A stretch of 64,000 nt of DNA from Acanthosepion esculentum (GCA_964036315.1 OZ038498.1:8466636-8530635), one strand, 5' to 3'. Positions 9,838-18,805 are shown, counted from the stretch's first letter. Notes: a model not told the origin generated them from the sequence alone. Program-made: numbers and translations.

Positions 9838-10575
9838 TACAGAGAAATCTCGGTTCTCGAACGTTTCACATGTCGAACACATCGGTTTTCGAAGAGAAAA
9901 TTCGAGAGGAAAATGCTTCGGTTATCGAACAAAATTTCGGTTGTCGAACAACATGGCCGAACCGAGTTAGCGCGAACGGAATCATTTGAGTCGACCGCCA
10001 TGTTGTATACATTCGTGTGTTGTGCTTTTCTTTCCCAATTTTATTCTACTGTGACTTTTTTCTCTTCATTAGTCGTTAGTCATGGCTCTAAAGAAAGCTA
10101 GCAGTGATATTAGTAAAAGAAAAACAAACGTTAAGAGAAAAACAATTGTTGATGATATTGTCTCTTCCTACTCAGTTTCATATAGTAATACCAACGATCT
10201 ATACTATTCTTATAAATAAAAAGACGATCATGTTTTTCCTTCGCCTTTCCCAAACAATAACATCTCTTTCCTTCCTCTTACACTTACGCCATCAACTCTC
10301 ATATATACAGCTACAGTAAAACTGAAGTCTTCATCTGTTTAGTATTGGGTTTATTTATTTTTTCTTAGATTTTATGATTTTCATTAGTTTTGTGTATAAA
10401 CTTGTGGTCAAAATACTATTGTTAATGTTTAAATGAGCAATCAGCTTTGGACCAGGAACGGATTAATCCATTTTACATTGATTCCTATTGGAAAAATAAT
10501 TTCGGTTTGCGAACATTTCGGGTTACGAACGTGCTTCAGGAACGAATTAAATTCGTTAACCGAGGTTCCACAGTA
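9838..10575 (+). mobile_element. Internally deleted pogo/Tigger-like element
   Basis: The ends CAGAGAAATCTCGGTTCTCG (9,840) and, reversed, CTGTGGAACCTCGGTTAACG (10,573) are pogo/Tigger-style TIRs, flanked by TA on both sides (9,838-9,839; 10,574-10,575). Subterminal regions on both sides carry repeated 'cggtt.tcgaac' motifs in inverted orientation. At 734 bp it is much shorter than an autonomous Tigger (about 2.5 kb) and keeps only the 5' end of the transposase frame. Confidence 0.8.
10082..10219 (+). pseudogene. pogo-like transposase N-terminal remnant
   Basis: A 45-codon frame (MALKKASSDISKRKTNVKRK...) starts at the position where pogo-like transposases begin. It has the usual Ser/Lys/Arg-rich leader before the first helix-turn-helix, then runs out into unrelated sequence. 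The catalytic domain is absent. Assignment rests mainly on the element ends. Confidence 0.5.
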
Positions 10576-11185
10576 CTAACTTTTTCTTCTAAAATACATA
10601 CAATAATAATGTTAAATTATACGATTACTCATATAATTATACGTGCACGATTATAAGTGTGTTTATATGTGGGCGCTTATGTAACTTATTGTTTTTGTCT
10701 GGTTTAGAGAAAGTTTGTGTCTTGTAGCATTTAGCGGATTAGTTTTGAAAGACAATGATATCATGTTCCTTCCCGAGATGAATAAACACGCAATCATGGT
10801 CTCATAAAAGGGTTAGCGAAAAGACACCGGCAGGTATATAAATATCCACCAAGTTTATTTAATATGTCACAAGCATAAACTTATACGCAGTTATAAGCAA
10901 GAAACTCGCGTGCATATCACGGAACCAAATACCTTATTATTGGCCTGCAAAACTAGATTGTTGTATATTGTCATACAACAGCGAAAGGTCCATACCCTTG
11001 CATTAAATATTTGCTGAACAAATTTTAAGGCTGCAATTATCGGTCACCCAGCGAGGATGGACTCAGGAAATATAATTCTACGTTAATCTTTTATACTTAC
11101 ACTAACGCAGGAAAAAAAGGCATTTATGTGAACGCAAATACACGCACAAATACATTAGCTAAATTTATAAAATATACCAACCATA
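10576..11185. other. No gene seen
   Basis: AT-rich, with short stop-bounded frames and no recognised repeat. Confidence 0.45.
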
Positions 11186-11385
11186 TTAAGAGTTGTTTAT
11201 AAATATAAATGACAATAGGAAAACAGTAATAGTTGCTGACGCGTTTCGTCCAGTCTGGACTTTCTCAAGGCAAAAAACGAAATGAATTTATTTAAACAAA
11301 GTAACTAATAATAACAAAAAAATGCGTTTTTTAAAATTTCTGATGCAGGCATTTATAAAATTATAACACCTTAAAACTATATTTC

Positions 11386-11390
<5 letters not shown>
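11186..11390 (-). mobile_element. Penelope-like element B tail, copy 1
   Basis: Shares with 14,062-14,225, 14,443-14,560 and 15,020-15,190 the sequence 'gacaataggaaaac.gtaatagttgc', then the hammerhead-like motif, then 'gaatttatttaaacaaagtaactaataat'. At the far side 'gatgcaggcatttataaaatt' encodes AGIYKI on the plus strand, the start of a Penelope GIY-YIG domain, opposite in direction to the hammerhead. The copy ends in an (AT)n tract. Confidence 0.7.
11231..11275 (-). ncRNA. Hammerhead-like motif, family B copy 1
   Basis: Minus strand: TTGCC, TTGAGAA plus one extra A, GTCC-AGACT-GGAC (helix II), GAAA, ACGCGT (minimal helix III), C17, then AGCAAC. Helix I is slightly mismatched here compared with the copy at 15,061. 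Confidence 0.5.

Positions 11391-11427
<37 letters not shown>
11391..11427. repeat. (AT)n tract
   Basis: Perfect dinucleotide run joining the Penelope tail to a SINE body. Confidence 0.95.
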
Positions 11428-11428
<1 letters not shown>

Positions 11429-11509
11429 CTTTTGATCCCAGCTTCAGGCAATCGGACGTTTAGCCACATTGATGAGCTGTGATACAGCGAAACAGTCTGT
11501 TTGTCGATG

Positions 11510-11513
<4 letters not shown>
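11428..11513 (+). mobile_element. SINE-A, 5'-truncated copy 1, with hammerhead-like motif
   Basis: 'gatcccagcttcaggcaatcgga' through 'gtttgtcgatgacaa' matches the body of the tRNA-headed SINE at 51,800-51,975. The hammerhead-like part (11,464-11,506) has helix II GCTG-TGATA-CAGC, GAAA, helix III ACA-GTC-TGT and helix I CCACA/TGTCG (one mismatch). The core reads TTGATGA, one change from CTGATGA (C3 to U). Confidence 0.7.

Positions 11514-11571
<58 letters not shown>
11514..11571. repeat. (AT)n tract
   Basis: Perfect (AT)n between SINE-A and the outer end of the foldback element. Confidence 0.95.
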
Positions 11572-11574
<3 letters not shown>

Positions 11575-13905
11575 TTTTTAAATATGATTCCTTCGCTACA
11601 TAAGAGGTCTCATGTTTCAAAAACGAGAGCCCAAACCCTCAATATAATTATTAAAATTAAATTGAATTACGGTATCAAGCCCTGTTTCGTCCGCAAGCGA
11701 AAATTTAGGAATAACCAATCTTGATGTTTACGCATCCTTATAAGCGTGTTGGTTCACAAAATTAATTACCATGGAAACGGCTGGAGCGGCCATTTTGGTT
11801 ATGTGGTCTAACTTAATTCTTATCCACATATCAGTCACCTTTTGAAAAGGTGTCGAGCCGAGTTAGGGTGGGGTATCTATTTCAAAACGGATGATGGCAG
11901 TCGTGTACGCTCACCGTCTGGTCAGTTACGGCGAAAGATAGCTTTTGGCCCCATGATATGTCTTGAAGTGTCTAGGGAATTTTTGTTTTATTTTATTTTA
12001 TCTATTCATTTATTAATTTGTTGATTTTTTATTCTTTTATTTTTTTTCTAAAAGGCTGTTTCAAATATAAACGCGTCGCACTGAACCACAATTTGTTTTT
12101 TGACGACTTCATAAAGGTTTTTTTTTTATTTAATGATTGGGTTAAGCTTTTAAGCCTTTTATTAAACCATGAAAATTTTTTTTTTTTTTTTAGCTAATTA
12201 TTTAATGCGAAAATTTGTTGATGTCGGCAAAAGACCTTTGACTCATGTCTGTGGTTTAATAAATTTTCATTATTTAGAAACTTAATAATGTGTAGTTTTT
12301 CATGTAGATATAAAGGGCATGGGTCATCCCAGGTTCTACACGTTCTTGTTCTATTTATTATTTTTCATTTTACTTTTGGTGTTTTATTCATTTCTTTCAG
12401 ATGTCAAAAATATTTGATAGAGATGTCTGATTTCTCTTTCTAATATTACTGAAGGAGCTTTTGTGTTGTTTCCATCTAATTTTAAATTCATTCTTCGTTG
12501 ACCCAATGAATATCCTATCAGTATTAGGACGCTCAATGAATGAGATAGTGCATTAGTATACCACAGATTTTGTGCGGCATTTATTTTCCAACGGGCAGTC
12601 TACGGGGTTTCTACAATCACATGATTTTTCATTATTTTAAGTTTCTAAATAATGAAAAATTATTAAACCACATACATGAGTTAACGGTCTTTTTCCGACA
12701 TCAACAAATTTTCGCATTAAATAATTAGCTAAAAAAAATTAATTTTCATAGTTTAATAAAAGGCTTAATAGCTTAACCCAATCATTAAATAAAAAAACCT
12801 TTATGAAGTCGTCAAAAAACAAATTGTAGTTCAGTGCGACGCGTTTATATATGAAACAGCCATTTGGAAAAAAAAATTAAGGAATAAAAAATCAACAATT
12901 TAATAAATAAATAGATAAAATAAAACAAAAATTCCCTAGACACTTCAAGACATATCATGGGGCCAAAAGCTATCTTTCGCTGTAACTTACCAGACGGTGA
13001 GCGTACACGAATGGCATCACCTGCTTTCAAATAGATACCCCACCCTACCTCGGCTCGACCCCTTTTCAAAAGGTGACTAATAAGTGGATAAGAATTAACA
13101 GTTAGACCACCTAACCAAAATGGCCGCCTCGGCCATTTCCATAGTAATTAATTTTGCAAAGAAACATGCTTATAAATATGCGTAAATTTCAAGATTGGTT
13201 ATTCCTAAATATATATATATATATATAGACACCCCCTACCTCGGCTTGACCTTTTCGAAGGTGACTGATATGTGGATAAGAATTAACTGTTAGACCACCT
13301 AACCAAAATGGCCGCCCCAGCCGTTTCCATAGTAATTAATTTTGCAAAGGAACGTGCTTATAAAGATGCGTAAATTTCAAGATTGGTTATTCCTAAATAT
13401 ATATATATATATATATACACCCCTACCTCAGCTTGGCCTTTTCGAGGGTGACTGATGTGTGGATAAGAATTGACTGTTAGACCACCTAACCAAAATGGCC
13501 GCCCCAGTCGATTCCATAGTAATTAATTTTGCAAAGGAACACGCTTATAAAGATGCGTAAATTTCAAGATTGGTTATTCCTAAATATATATATATATATA
13601 TAGACACCCCCTACCACGGCTTGACCTTTTCGAAGGTGACTGATATGTGGATAAGAATTAACTGTTAGACCACCTAACCAAAATGGCCAACCCAGCCGTT
13701 TCCATTGTAATTAATTTTGCAAAGGAACATGCTTATAAAGATGCGTAAATTTCAAGATTGGTTATTCCTAAATTTTCGCTTGAGGACGAAAAAGGGCTTG
13801 ATACTAAATTCAATTTAATTTTAATAATTATATTGAGGGCTTTGGCTCTCGTTTTTAAAACATGAGAACTCTTATGTAGCGAAGGAATCATATTTTTTTT
13901 TTAAA
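11571..13905. mobile_element. Giant inverted repeat (foldback-like element)
   Basis: 11,571-12,290 is the approximate reverse complement of 12,625-13,206 plus 13,755-13,905. The outer 140 bp ('tatgattccttcgctacataag' to 'gaaaatttaggaataacc') pairs with 13,760-13,905. The inner 580 bp includes 'cttttggccccatgatatgtcttgaag', found reversed at 12,940-12,975. A single-copy spacer of about 335 bp separates the arms. The right arm alone carries the 187-bp expansion. No transposase is seen. It could be a foldback DNA transposon or a rearranged duplication. Confidence 0.85.
13030..13790. repeat. 187-bp tandem repeat, about 3.9 units
   Basis: The landmark 'gattggttattcctaaat' recurs at about 13,194, 13,381, 13,568 and 13,756 (spacing 187-188). 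Each unit runs from a (TA)n/'ccccctacc.cggcttgacc' junction through 'ccaaaatggccg' to this landmark. It corresponds to the terminal part of the foldback arm, represented once in the left arm (11,708-11,875). Confidence 0.9.
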
Positions 13906-14024
13906 TAATTATAATTCAAGCTCTACTTCTGTATGGAGCATTGTTTTTTTTTAAATAAAAACAAATATGTTAAAGAACTACGGATTATTTACTTAACGTG
14001 TTCTTTCTTATTTTTCTTCATACC

Positions 14025-14027
<3 letters not shown>

Positions 14028-14062
<35 letters not shown>
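14028..14062. repeat. (AT)n tract
   Basis: Perfect (AT)n leading into a Penelope B tail. Confidence 0.95.
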
Positions 14063-14063
<1 letters not shown>

Positions 14064-14225
14064 CAATAGGAAAACTGTAATACATGCCGACGCGTTTCGT
14101 CCAATGTGGACTTTCTCATGGAAAATAAACAAAGTAACTAATAATAAAAAAAAATGCGTTTTTATTTTAAATTTCTGATGCAGGCATTTATAAAATTATA
14201 ACACCTTAAAACTATATTTCTTCAC
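14062..14225 (-). mobile_element. Penelope-like element B tail, copy 2
   Basis: Same layout as 11,186-11,390: 'gacaataggaaaactgtaata', hammerhead-like motif at 14,083-14,125 on the minus strand (core ATGAGAA, helix II GTCC/GGAC, GAAA, ACGCGT, C), then a plus-strand AGIYKI fragment and a microsatellite. Confidence 0.7.
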
Positions 14226-14232
14226 ACACACA

Positions 14233-14295
<63 letters not shown>
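14226..14295. repeat. (CA)n(AT)n tract
   Basis: Short CA repeat followed by a perfect 60-bp AT repeat. Confidence 0.95.
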
Positions 14296-14297
<2 letters not shown>

Positions 14298-14378
14298 CTT
14301 TTGATCCCAGCTTGAGGCAATCGGATATATAGCCACGCTGATGAGCTGTGATACAACAAAACAGTCTGTTTGTGGATG

Positions 14379-14382
<4 letters not shown>
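14296..14382 (+). mobile_element. SINE-A, 5'-truncated copy 2
   Basis: Body of SINE-A, matching 11,428-11,513, embedded between two (AT)n tracts. Confidence 0.75.
14333..14375 (+). ncRNA. Hammerhead-like motif, family A copy 2
   Basis: Helix I CCACG/TGTGG (14,333-14,337 with 14,371-14,375; one G-U pair), core CTGATGA (14,338-14,344), helix II GCTG-TGATA-CAAC, AAAA in place of GAAA (G12 to A at 14,358), helix III ACA-GTC-TGT, and U at the cleavage position (14,370). The topology is a type I hammerhead with minimal helix III. The G12 change should inactivate this copy. Confidence 0.65.

Positions 14383-14442
<60 letters not shown>
14383..14442. repeat. (AT)n tract
   Basis: Perfect AT repeat separating SINE-A from a Penelope B 3' end. 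Confidence 0.95.
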
Positions 14443-14445
<3 letters not shown>

Positions 14446-14466
14446 ACAACAGGAAAACTGTAATAG

Positions 14467-14507
14467 TTGCCAACGCGTTTCGTCCAATCTGGACTTTTTC
14501 AAGGCAA
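14467..14507 (-). ncRNA. Hammerhead-like motif, family B copy 3
   Basis: Minus strand: TTGCC pairs with GGCAA (perfect helix I). The core is TTGAAAA plus an extra A, helix II GTCC-AGATT-GGAC, GAAA, ACGCGT, and U at position 17. It lies directly 3' of the GIY-YIG remnant. Confidence 0.55.
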
Positions 14508-14652
14508 AAAACGAAATGAATTTATTTAAACAAAGTAACTAATAATACCAAAAATAAAATGTCCTTAGCTACAGGAAGAATTTAGAGAACTCTATTTTCA
14601 TACTGTTAACTGAAAATTAAGTCAATTACTGTCACGTTTAGAGATATTGATT

Positions 14653-14976
14653 TTATCGCTGTTTTGACGGATTCAACCATTTTCTTTTGATTTCACGAAA
14701 TTGTTGTATGTTTGTTTGGGAGAGTAGTAATTCTGTTAAGAAAGGTGAAATAGCGAAAAAGCCTGGGCGTAGATTAATATTTGGGTAATATTTAATGGCG
14801 GCACTCTCTAGGATTTTCCTTCTGAGTGAGTTATTTTTTTTTATGAGTGTAACATTTTTAAAATCAAAATTGTGGTTGAATTTATTTCTATGTATGACTA
14901 GTGCATTAGCTAAGTTGTTTTTTGTGAGGTCTCTTTTGTGCTCATAAATGCATGTATTTGTATCTCACAACTGCAA
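14653..14976 (-). pseudogene. Penelope GIY-YIG endonuclease C-terminal part
   Basis: The minus strand translates as YEHKRDLTKNNLANALVIHR, then NHNFDFKNVTLI, RRKILESAAI, and a tail to a stop near 14,653. Penelope GIY-YIG domains have this order after the GIY and YIG motifs: an ALxxH helix, HxFDF, and RxxLExAxI. The catalytic Glu of the family corresponds to the E in KILESA. The catalytic GIY/YIG strand is missing on this side, and an in-frame stop lies just upstream (14,977). Confidence 0.8.
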
Positions 14977-15019
14977 ATAACTCTTATGAAAATTTCTCAG
15001 AGTTAACCTGCAGAAAAGA

Positions 15020-15260
15020 CAATATTTATAAATATAAATGACAATAGGAAAACTGTAATGGTTGCCGACGCGTTTCGTCCAATGGGGACTTTCTCAAGGC
15101 AAAAAAATGAATTAATTTATTTAAACAAAGTAACTAATAATAACAAAAAATGCGTTTTTTTTTAATTTCTGAAGCAGGCATTTATAAAATAAATTGCCAA
15201 AACTGTCCCTCCCAATATATTGGAGAAACAAGTAGTTTCTCCAATATTGGAGAAACAAGT
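15020..15260 (-). mobile_element. Penelope-like element B tail, copy 4, joined to an inverted GIY-YIG piece
   Basis: Hammerhead-like motif at 15,061-15,103 on the minus strand, followed on the plus strand (15,172-15,240) by EAGIYKINCQNCPSQYIGET. That is an unmistakable GIY-YIG start with its CxxC pair. The two are in opposite directions, as in copies 1 and 2, so the junction is shared by several copies. Confidence 0.8.
15061..15103 (-). ncRNA. Hammerhead-like motif, family B copy 4 (best copy)
   Basis: Helix I TTGCC/GGCAA is 5 of 5. The core is TTGAGAA plus A, helix II GTCC-CCATT-GGAC is 4 of 4, then GAAA, helix III ACG/CGT with no loop, and cleavage-site C at 15,067. It departs from the canonical CUGANGA by C3 to U, G8 to A and one additional nucleotide before helix II. 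Confidence 0.55.
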
Positions 15261-16325
15261 TGTCCAACATCAAACATCAGTACCCAAAATCATTAGCATT
15301 GACTTAAGATCGAACTCCAATCTCTGTTAAAAGTAGTTATATTTTATATTTGAATATCCGTTTTAGAAATAAGGAGACATATATATCTTCCCAGGTTAAA
15401 ATCCGAAATTTGTTTCGGCTTTAAATAATCCACAAAAGGTTGATAAGCCGTAAAAAAAACAATCAAATAATCTCCCGTTAATTCTTTGAAAATAAAGTAT
15501 GCCTATCTTAAGATCTGTAGTTATCAGGACGAGCTCCCAATCAATTGTGTGTTGGTTTTTGAAGCAGACTAAAATAGATTGCGTAGAATTGTTTATCATT
15601 GGCTTTGCTGAAATGATTACCGAAGAGAAAAACAATGCAGATTCGAACTTGGTTTCATCTGCTTTTTTTTTTAAATCTCTTTTGAAATTTTAGTAATAAG
15701 TCATAATGAGACAATAAACAGCGTCTGCGAATCACTCACTTTATCCACAGAAAACGCAGATATGTCGTAGTGTCAGAAGGGGGGAAAAAGCGCCCAGCAG
15801 ACAATTTATCTAACAAACAGCATTAGAAAAAGCGGGAAAATTTTTGTGCGCGTGCTGAATGTAGTGTCTCTGTTTAAAGGAGAAGAAGCAACATGAAAAA
15901 CGGGAGGTCGGGGAATAATAGAAAAAGAAATTCCGCCTCAAAGAGAAGATAAAAGCGTTGGCAAAATTAAATTAGTTGGAAAGTTCAGTGAACAACAAGG
16001 GATATCTGGATAGAATATACTAGAAAAGAAAAATCTGAACTATCCTGGCCTTTGTTTAAACAATGGCTGACACTGATAAAAAAAAACACCCGTACGTGCG
16101 CGCATAAATAGATAGATAAGTTATGAGATAAAAGTGTTGATATACATGGCACAGAGTTATATATTATATTTATATACAAATATAGCTTAGAGAGAAAAAG
16201 TATTTACTTAAACACGAAATATTTATGAACATACAACCTTTCGTTAACAATTAATTTAATTCAGTAATGAATAATACTCGCAAAGAAAGCGCCTTATACA
16301 GTGAAAATTTTAAAATAAAAATTCG
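15261..16325. other. No gene seen
   Basis: Contains a short duplicated 'ctccaatattggagaaacaagt' block (15,219-15,260) at the Penelope edge, otherwise unrecognised AT-rich DNA. Confidence 0.4.
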
Positions 16326-16361
16326 ATTAATAACATTGTGCCTACCTATAGAGTTATTGAT

Positions 16362-16399
<38 letters not shown>

Positions 16400-16510
16400 A
16401 TCAGTAACATATATATATATATTGATATGGATCAATAACATATATATATATATATATTTATATATATATGGATCAATAACTCTATAGGTAGGCACGATGT
16501 TATTATTCGG
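16326..16510. repeat. Inverted repeat around (AT)n
   Basis: 'gcctacctatagagttattgatcc' (16,342-16,365) is exactly inverted at 16,470-16,493, with a near match continuing outward (ataacat). The spacer is (AT)n interrupted by two further 'ggatca.taacatat' blocks. The right arm leads into the Penelope remnant below. Confidence 0.85.
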
Positions 16511-16895
16511 AACATACTTGTCGACAACATTAATATAATAGTATCATCCACATGCAAAAAAGGCTAAAAATAATGGAAGCCTTATTAATAAAAACAAACA
16601 AACCAACACTTAATAATATTAACTTTGAACATGGACATAATATCTTGACCGTGTTTTGAAACAAAAAAATGAATCATTTTATAAAACATACATACAACAA
16701 ACTATTTCTAATTTAAACAGTTAAAATATAATCCTTGAAAATGGCTAAATGTATAGCCGAAAGCGCTCGGATAAAAAGAACATTCGGACAATTTTTATAT
16801 AACTTGTCATCAGGAAAGAAACAAATATTAGATCGCACAAGAAATTATATAAAAAAACTAAATAAAAAGCACCTTGTCAATCGTTTTTAATTAAA

Positions 16896-16900
<5 letters not shown>
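16511..16900 (+). mobile_element. Penelope-like element G, 3' end
   Basis: Plus-strand 16,565-16,660 encodes KIMEALLIKTNKPTLNNINF and then NILTVF before a stop. ExLLIxxxKPxLN is the usual end of Penelope-type GIY-YIG domains. A 3' region containing a hammerhead-like motif (16,731-16,772) follows before an (AT)n tract. The GIY and YIG motifs themselves are not present. Confidence 0.65.
16731..16772 (+). ncRNA. Hammerhead-like motif, family G
   Basis: Helix I ATCC/GGAT (16,731-16,734 with 16,769-16,772), core TTGAAAA (16,735-16,741) plus one extra nucleotide, helix II GGCT-AAATGTAT-AGCC, GAAA (16,759-16,762), helix III AGC/GCT, C at 16,768. It has the same unusual U3/A8 core as family B in an otherwise different sequence. 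Confidence 0.5.

Positions 16901-16966
<66 letters not shown>
16901..16966. repeat. (AT)n tract
   Basis: Perfect 66-bp AT repeat between two Penelope remnants. Confidence 0.95.
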
Positions 16967-16969
<3 letters not shown>

Positions 16970-17002
16970 CAATAATGAATCTCAAAGACAGCAGACAGCC
17001 CT

Positions 17003-17226
17003 ATCAAAATACTATTGGGATCTTACTGATAGAGGCTTCACCCACAATTAAAATGGAGGATGATATGTAAGGCCCGAAGTCCCAAAAATTTCAGGGATAG
17101 ATGTGATCTATGCATCAGGGAAAAAATCCTAATAATGAAATATGATAACACTACCGAACTGCTTAATCGACGAAACGAAATTGTCTTCAAATGCAGACAT
17201 AAGAACCGCTTCGGATTTCTAAAATA
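17003..17226 (+). pseudogene. Penelope GIY-YIG C-terminal remnant (C-type)
   Basis: Encodes TALSKYYWDLTDRGFTHN, then after a one-base insertion in an A run (about 17,052) IKWRMICKARSPKNFRDRC, DLCIREKILIMKYD and RRNEIVFKCRHKNRF to a stop. The paired CxxC-like RCDLC and KCRHKN motifs are shared with the better copy at 63,705-64,000. The N-terminal part of the domain is absent. Confidence 0.8.
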
Positions 17227-18145
17227 ACATCAATTTTCAAGAAGATTAACCCAAACCTGTGTTTCGGATGTTTTACATGCATTTGTGTATGTGGATAGGC
17301 ATATGTGCATATGCATGTCTGACGAAATACGGATATATATTTATGTATATTTATATATATAATAAATATGTATATGTATGTATATATACATGTTTCTGTG
17401 TGTGTGCATGTATGTGTGTATGCAGAATCACCACCAATGATCTTTCATGGAAATCCCCCTTCCTTCATCACATGTGACCTCACTTTACAAAAACCCTCTC
17501 ACCTTGGCATCTAACGCTCACATATCTCTCTACTTCATGTACGAGTATGCACAAGCATAATATGGTACTTGTTTGCTTTTGCATCTGTGTTGTAACATAG
17601 TTTTTGTTTTTGTGAGCCCTTGTCTGTGTAAATAGCTACAGGTATGTATTCGTGTGTTATATGTTTTATTCTCTTATGAGTAAATGCAGAGATTAAGCGT
17701 TGTGTATATATCTAGGGTCACTTGATGGAAAACACTCTTAAGTGCCCTCTTCATTAATAAATAAACTCACGATTAATAAATAATGTATTTAAGGAAATCT
17801 TACATGTTATCTAAGTAATGAGTTAGAATTGTACAAGTCAAATATGTACATAAGGGTTTATGAATACAAGCAGTAAGCACTAATCTTGTTTTTCATTTCG
17901 TTTTTCGGTTGATTCCTGGAAGAATTTTTGAATCCACTCATTTTATTGAAATCGCAAGGTCTGAAGAAGCGAAATCGAATTTTATCGCTCTCGCGAAATA
18001 TAAAATATCACCATATCTTTCTGAAATCTCCGATTTGTTAATTAATTATTGCTTGCTCTGTTTACTACATTGAGGTCTCATGGTGTATAACCTCGCTGGA
18101 ATTATCCAAACGGATTAACAATTATCTTTATCATTAAACCACACA
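17227..18145. other. No gene seen; TG/TA-rich
   Basis: 17,270-17,420 is a degenerate 'tgtatatgtatg' tract giving spurious Cys/Tyr-rich frames. The rest shows no recognised feature. Confidence 0.45.
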
Positions 18146-18300
<155 letters not shown>

Positions 18301-18542
18301 TTAGTAGTAGTAATATTATAAGTATAAGTAACTACACTGGTTTCGGAAAACCTTCGGTTTCTTGATTGGCAAAAAATTAATATCGAAGGAAAAAAGGTAT
18401 AACAAAAAGAAAGAGCTGAGAACATGAACGCCTGTCGAAAACAATCGTTCAGCATGCAGGTCCAAAGCCCAAAGAAAAAAAAACTGATAAGAGTACGCAA
18501 CTAACTAAATAAAGTGCTCAATACAGTAAGTAGAGCAGACCT

Positions 18543-18722
18543 AGTTGAACCTAGAGAGCCAGACAAACCTACCAAGGTTTCACCAAAGCGGATCGTCAGG
18601 GAAGGCTGGCTAAAGAGGTAAAAAAAAGGAACGGTTCCTGTTTTTTACCTCTTTAGCCAGCCTTCCCTGACGATCCGCTTTGGTGAAACCTTGGTAGGTT
18701 TGTCTGGCTCTCTAGGTTTAAC
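18543..18722. repeat. Near-perfect palindrome, 88-bp arms
   Basis: The sequence from 18,543 to about 18,631 is the reverse complement of 18,634-18,722, meeting at 'ggaacggttcc'. Arms are almost identical (one A/G-run difference), so it would extrude as a long hairpin. Each arm carries a weak hammerhead-like motif (CTGACGA at 18,667-18,673, GAAA, helix III ACCT-TGGT-AGGT, outer helix I GCCAG/CTGGC). Confidence 0.9.
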
Positions 18723-18755
<33 letters not shown>

Positions 18756-18805
18756 CTGTGTGTGTGTGCGTGTGTGTGCGTGTGCGTGCGCGTGTGCGTG
18801 TGTAA
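18723..18805. repeat. (TA)n(TG)n tract
   Basis: AT repeat followed by degenerate GT/GC repeat adjoining the palindrome. Confidence 0.9.

Larger units (their letters stand above)
14443..15000 (-). mobile_element. Penelope-like element B, 3' end with GIY-YIG remnant
   Basis: Reading on the minus strand, a 100-codon remnant of the C-terminal GIY-YIG endonuclease domain is followed by a short 3' region and then the hammerhead-like motif at 14,467-14,507. This is the only B copy where domain and ribozyme-like motif are in the same orientation, so it is taken as the native layout. Penelope elements are retroelements encoding a reverse transcriptase fused to GIY-YIG, and hammerhead motifs are known in their terminal repeats. 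Confidence 0.8.

Noticed and set aside
11690..11715. GGACGAAAC-like motif at the foldback edge
   Set aside because: Half of a hammerhead only; no CUGANGA-type core upstream.
16785..16835. Minus-strand hammerhead near 16,830 (CTGATGACAAG ... TTGTCCGAAT)
   Set aside because: Helix II (GACAA/TTGTC) overlaps the core and GAAA is GAAT. No helix III.
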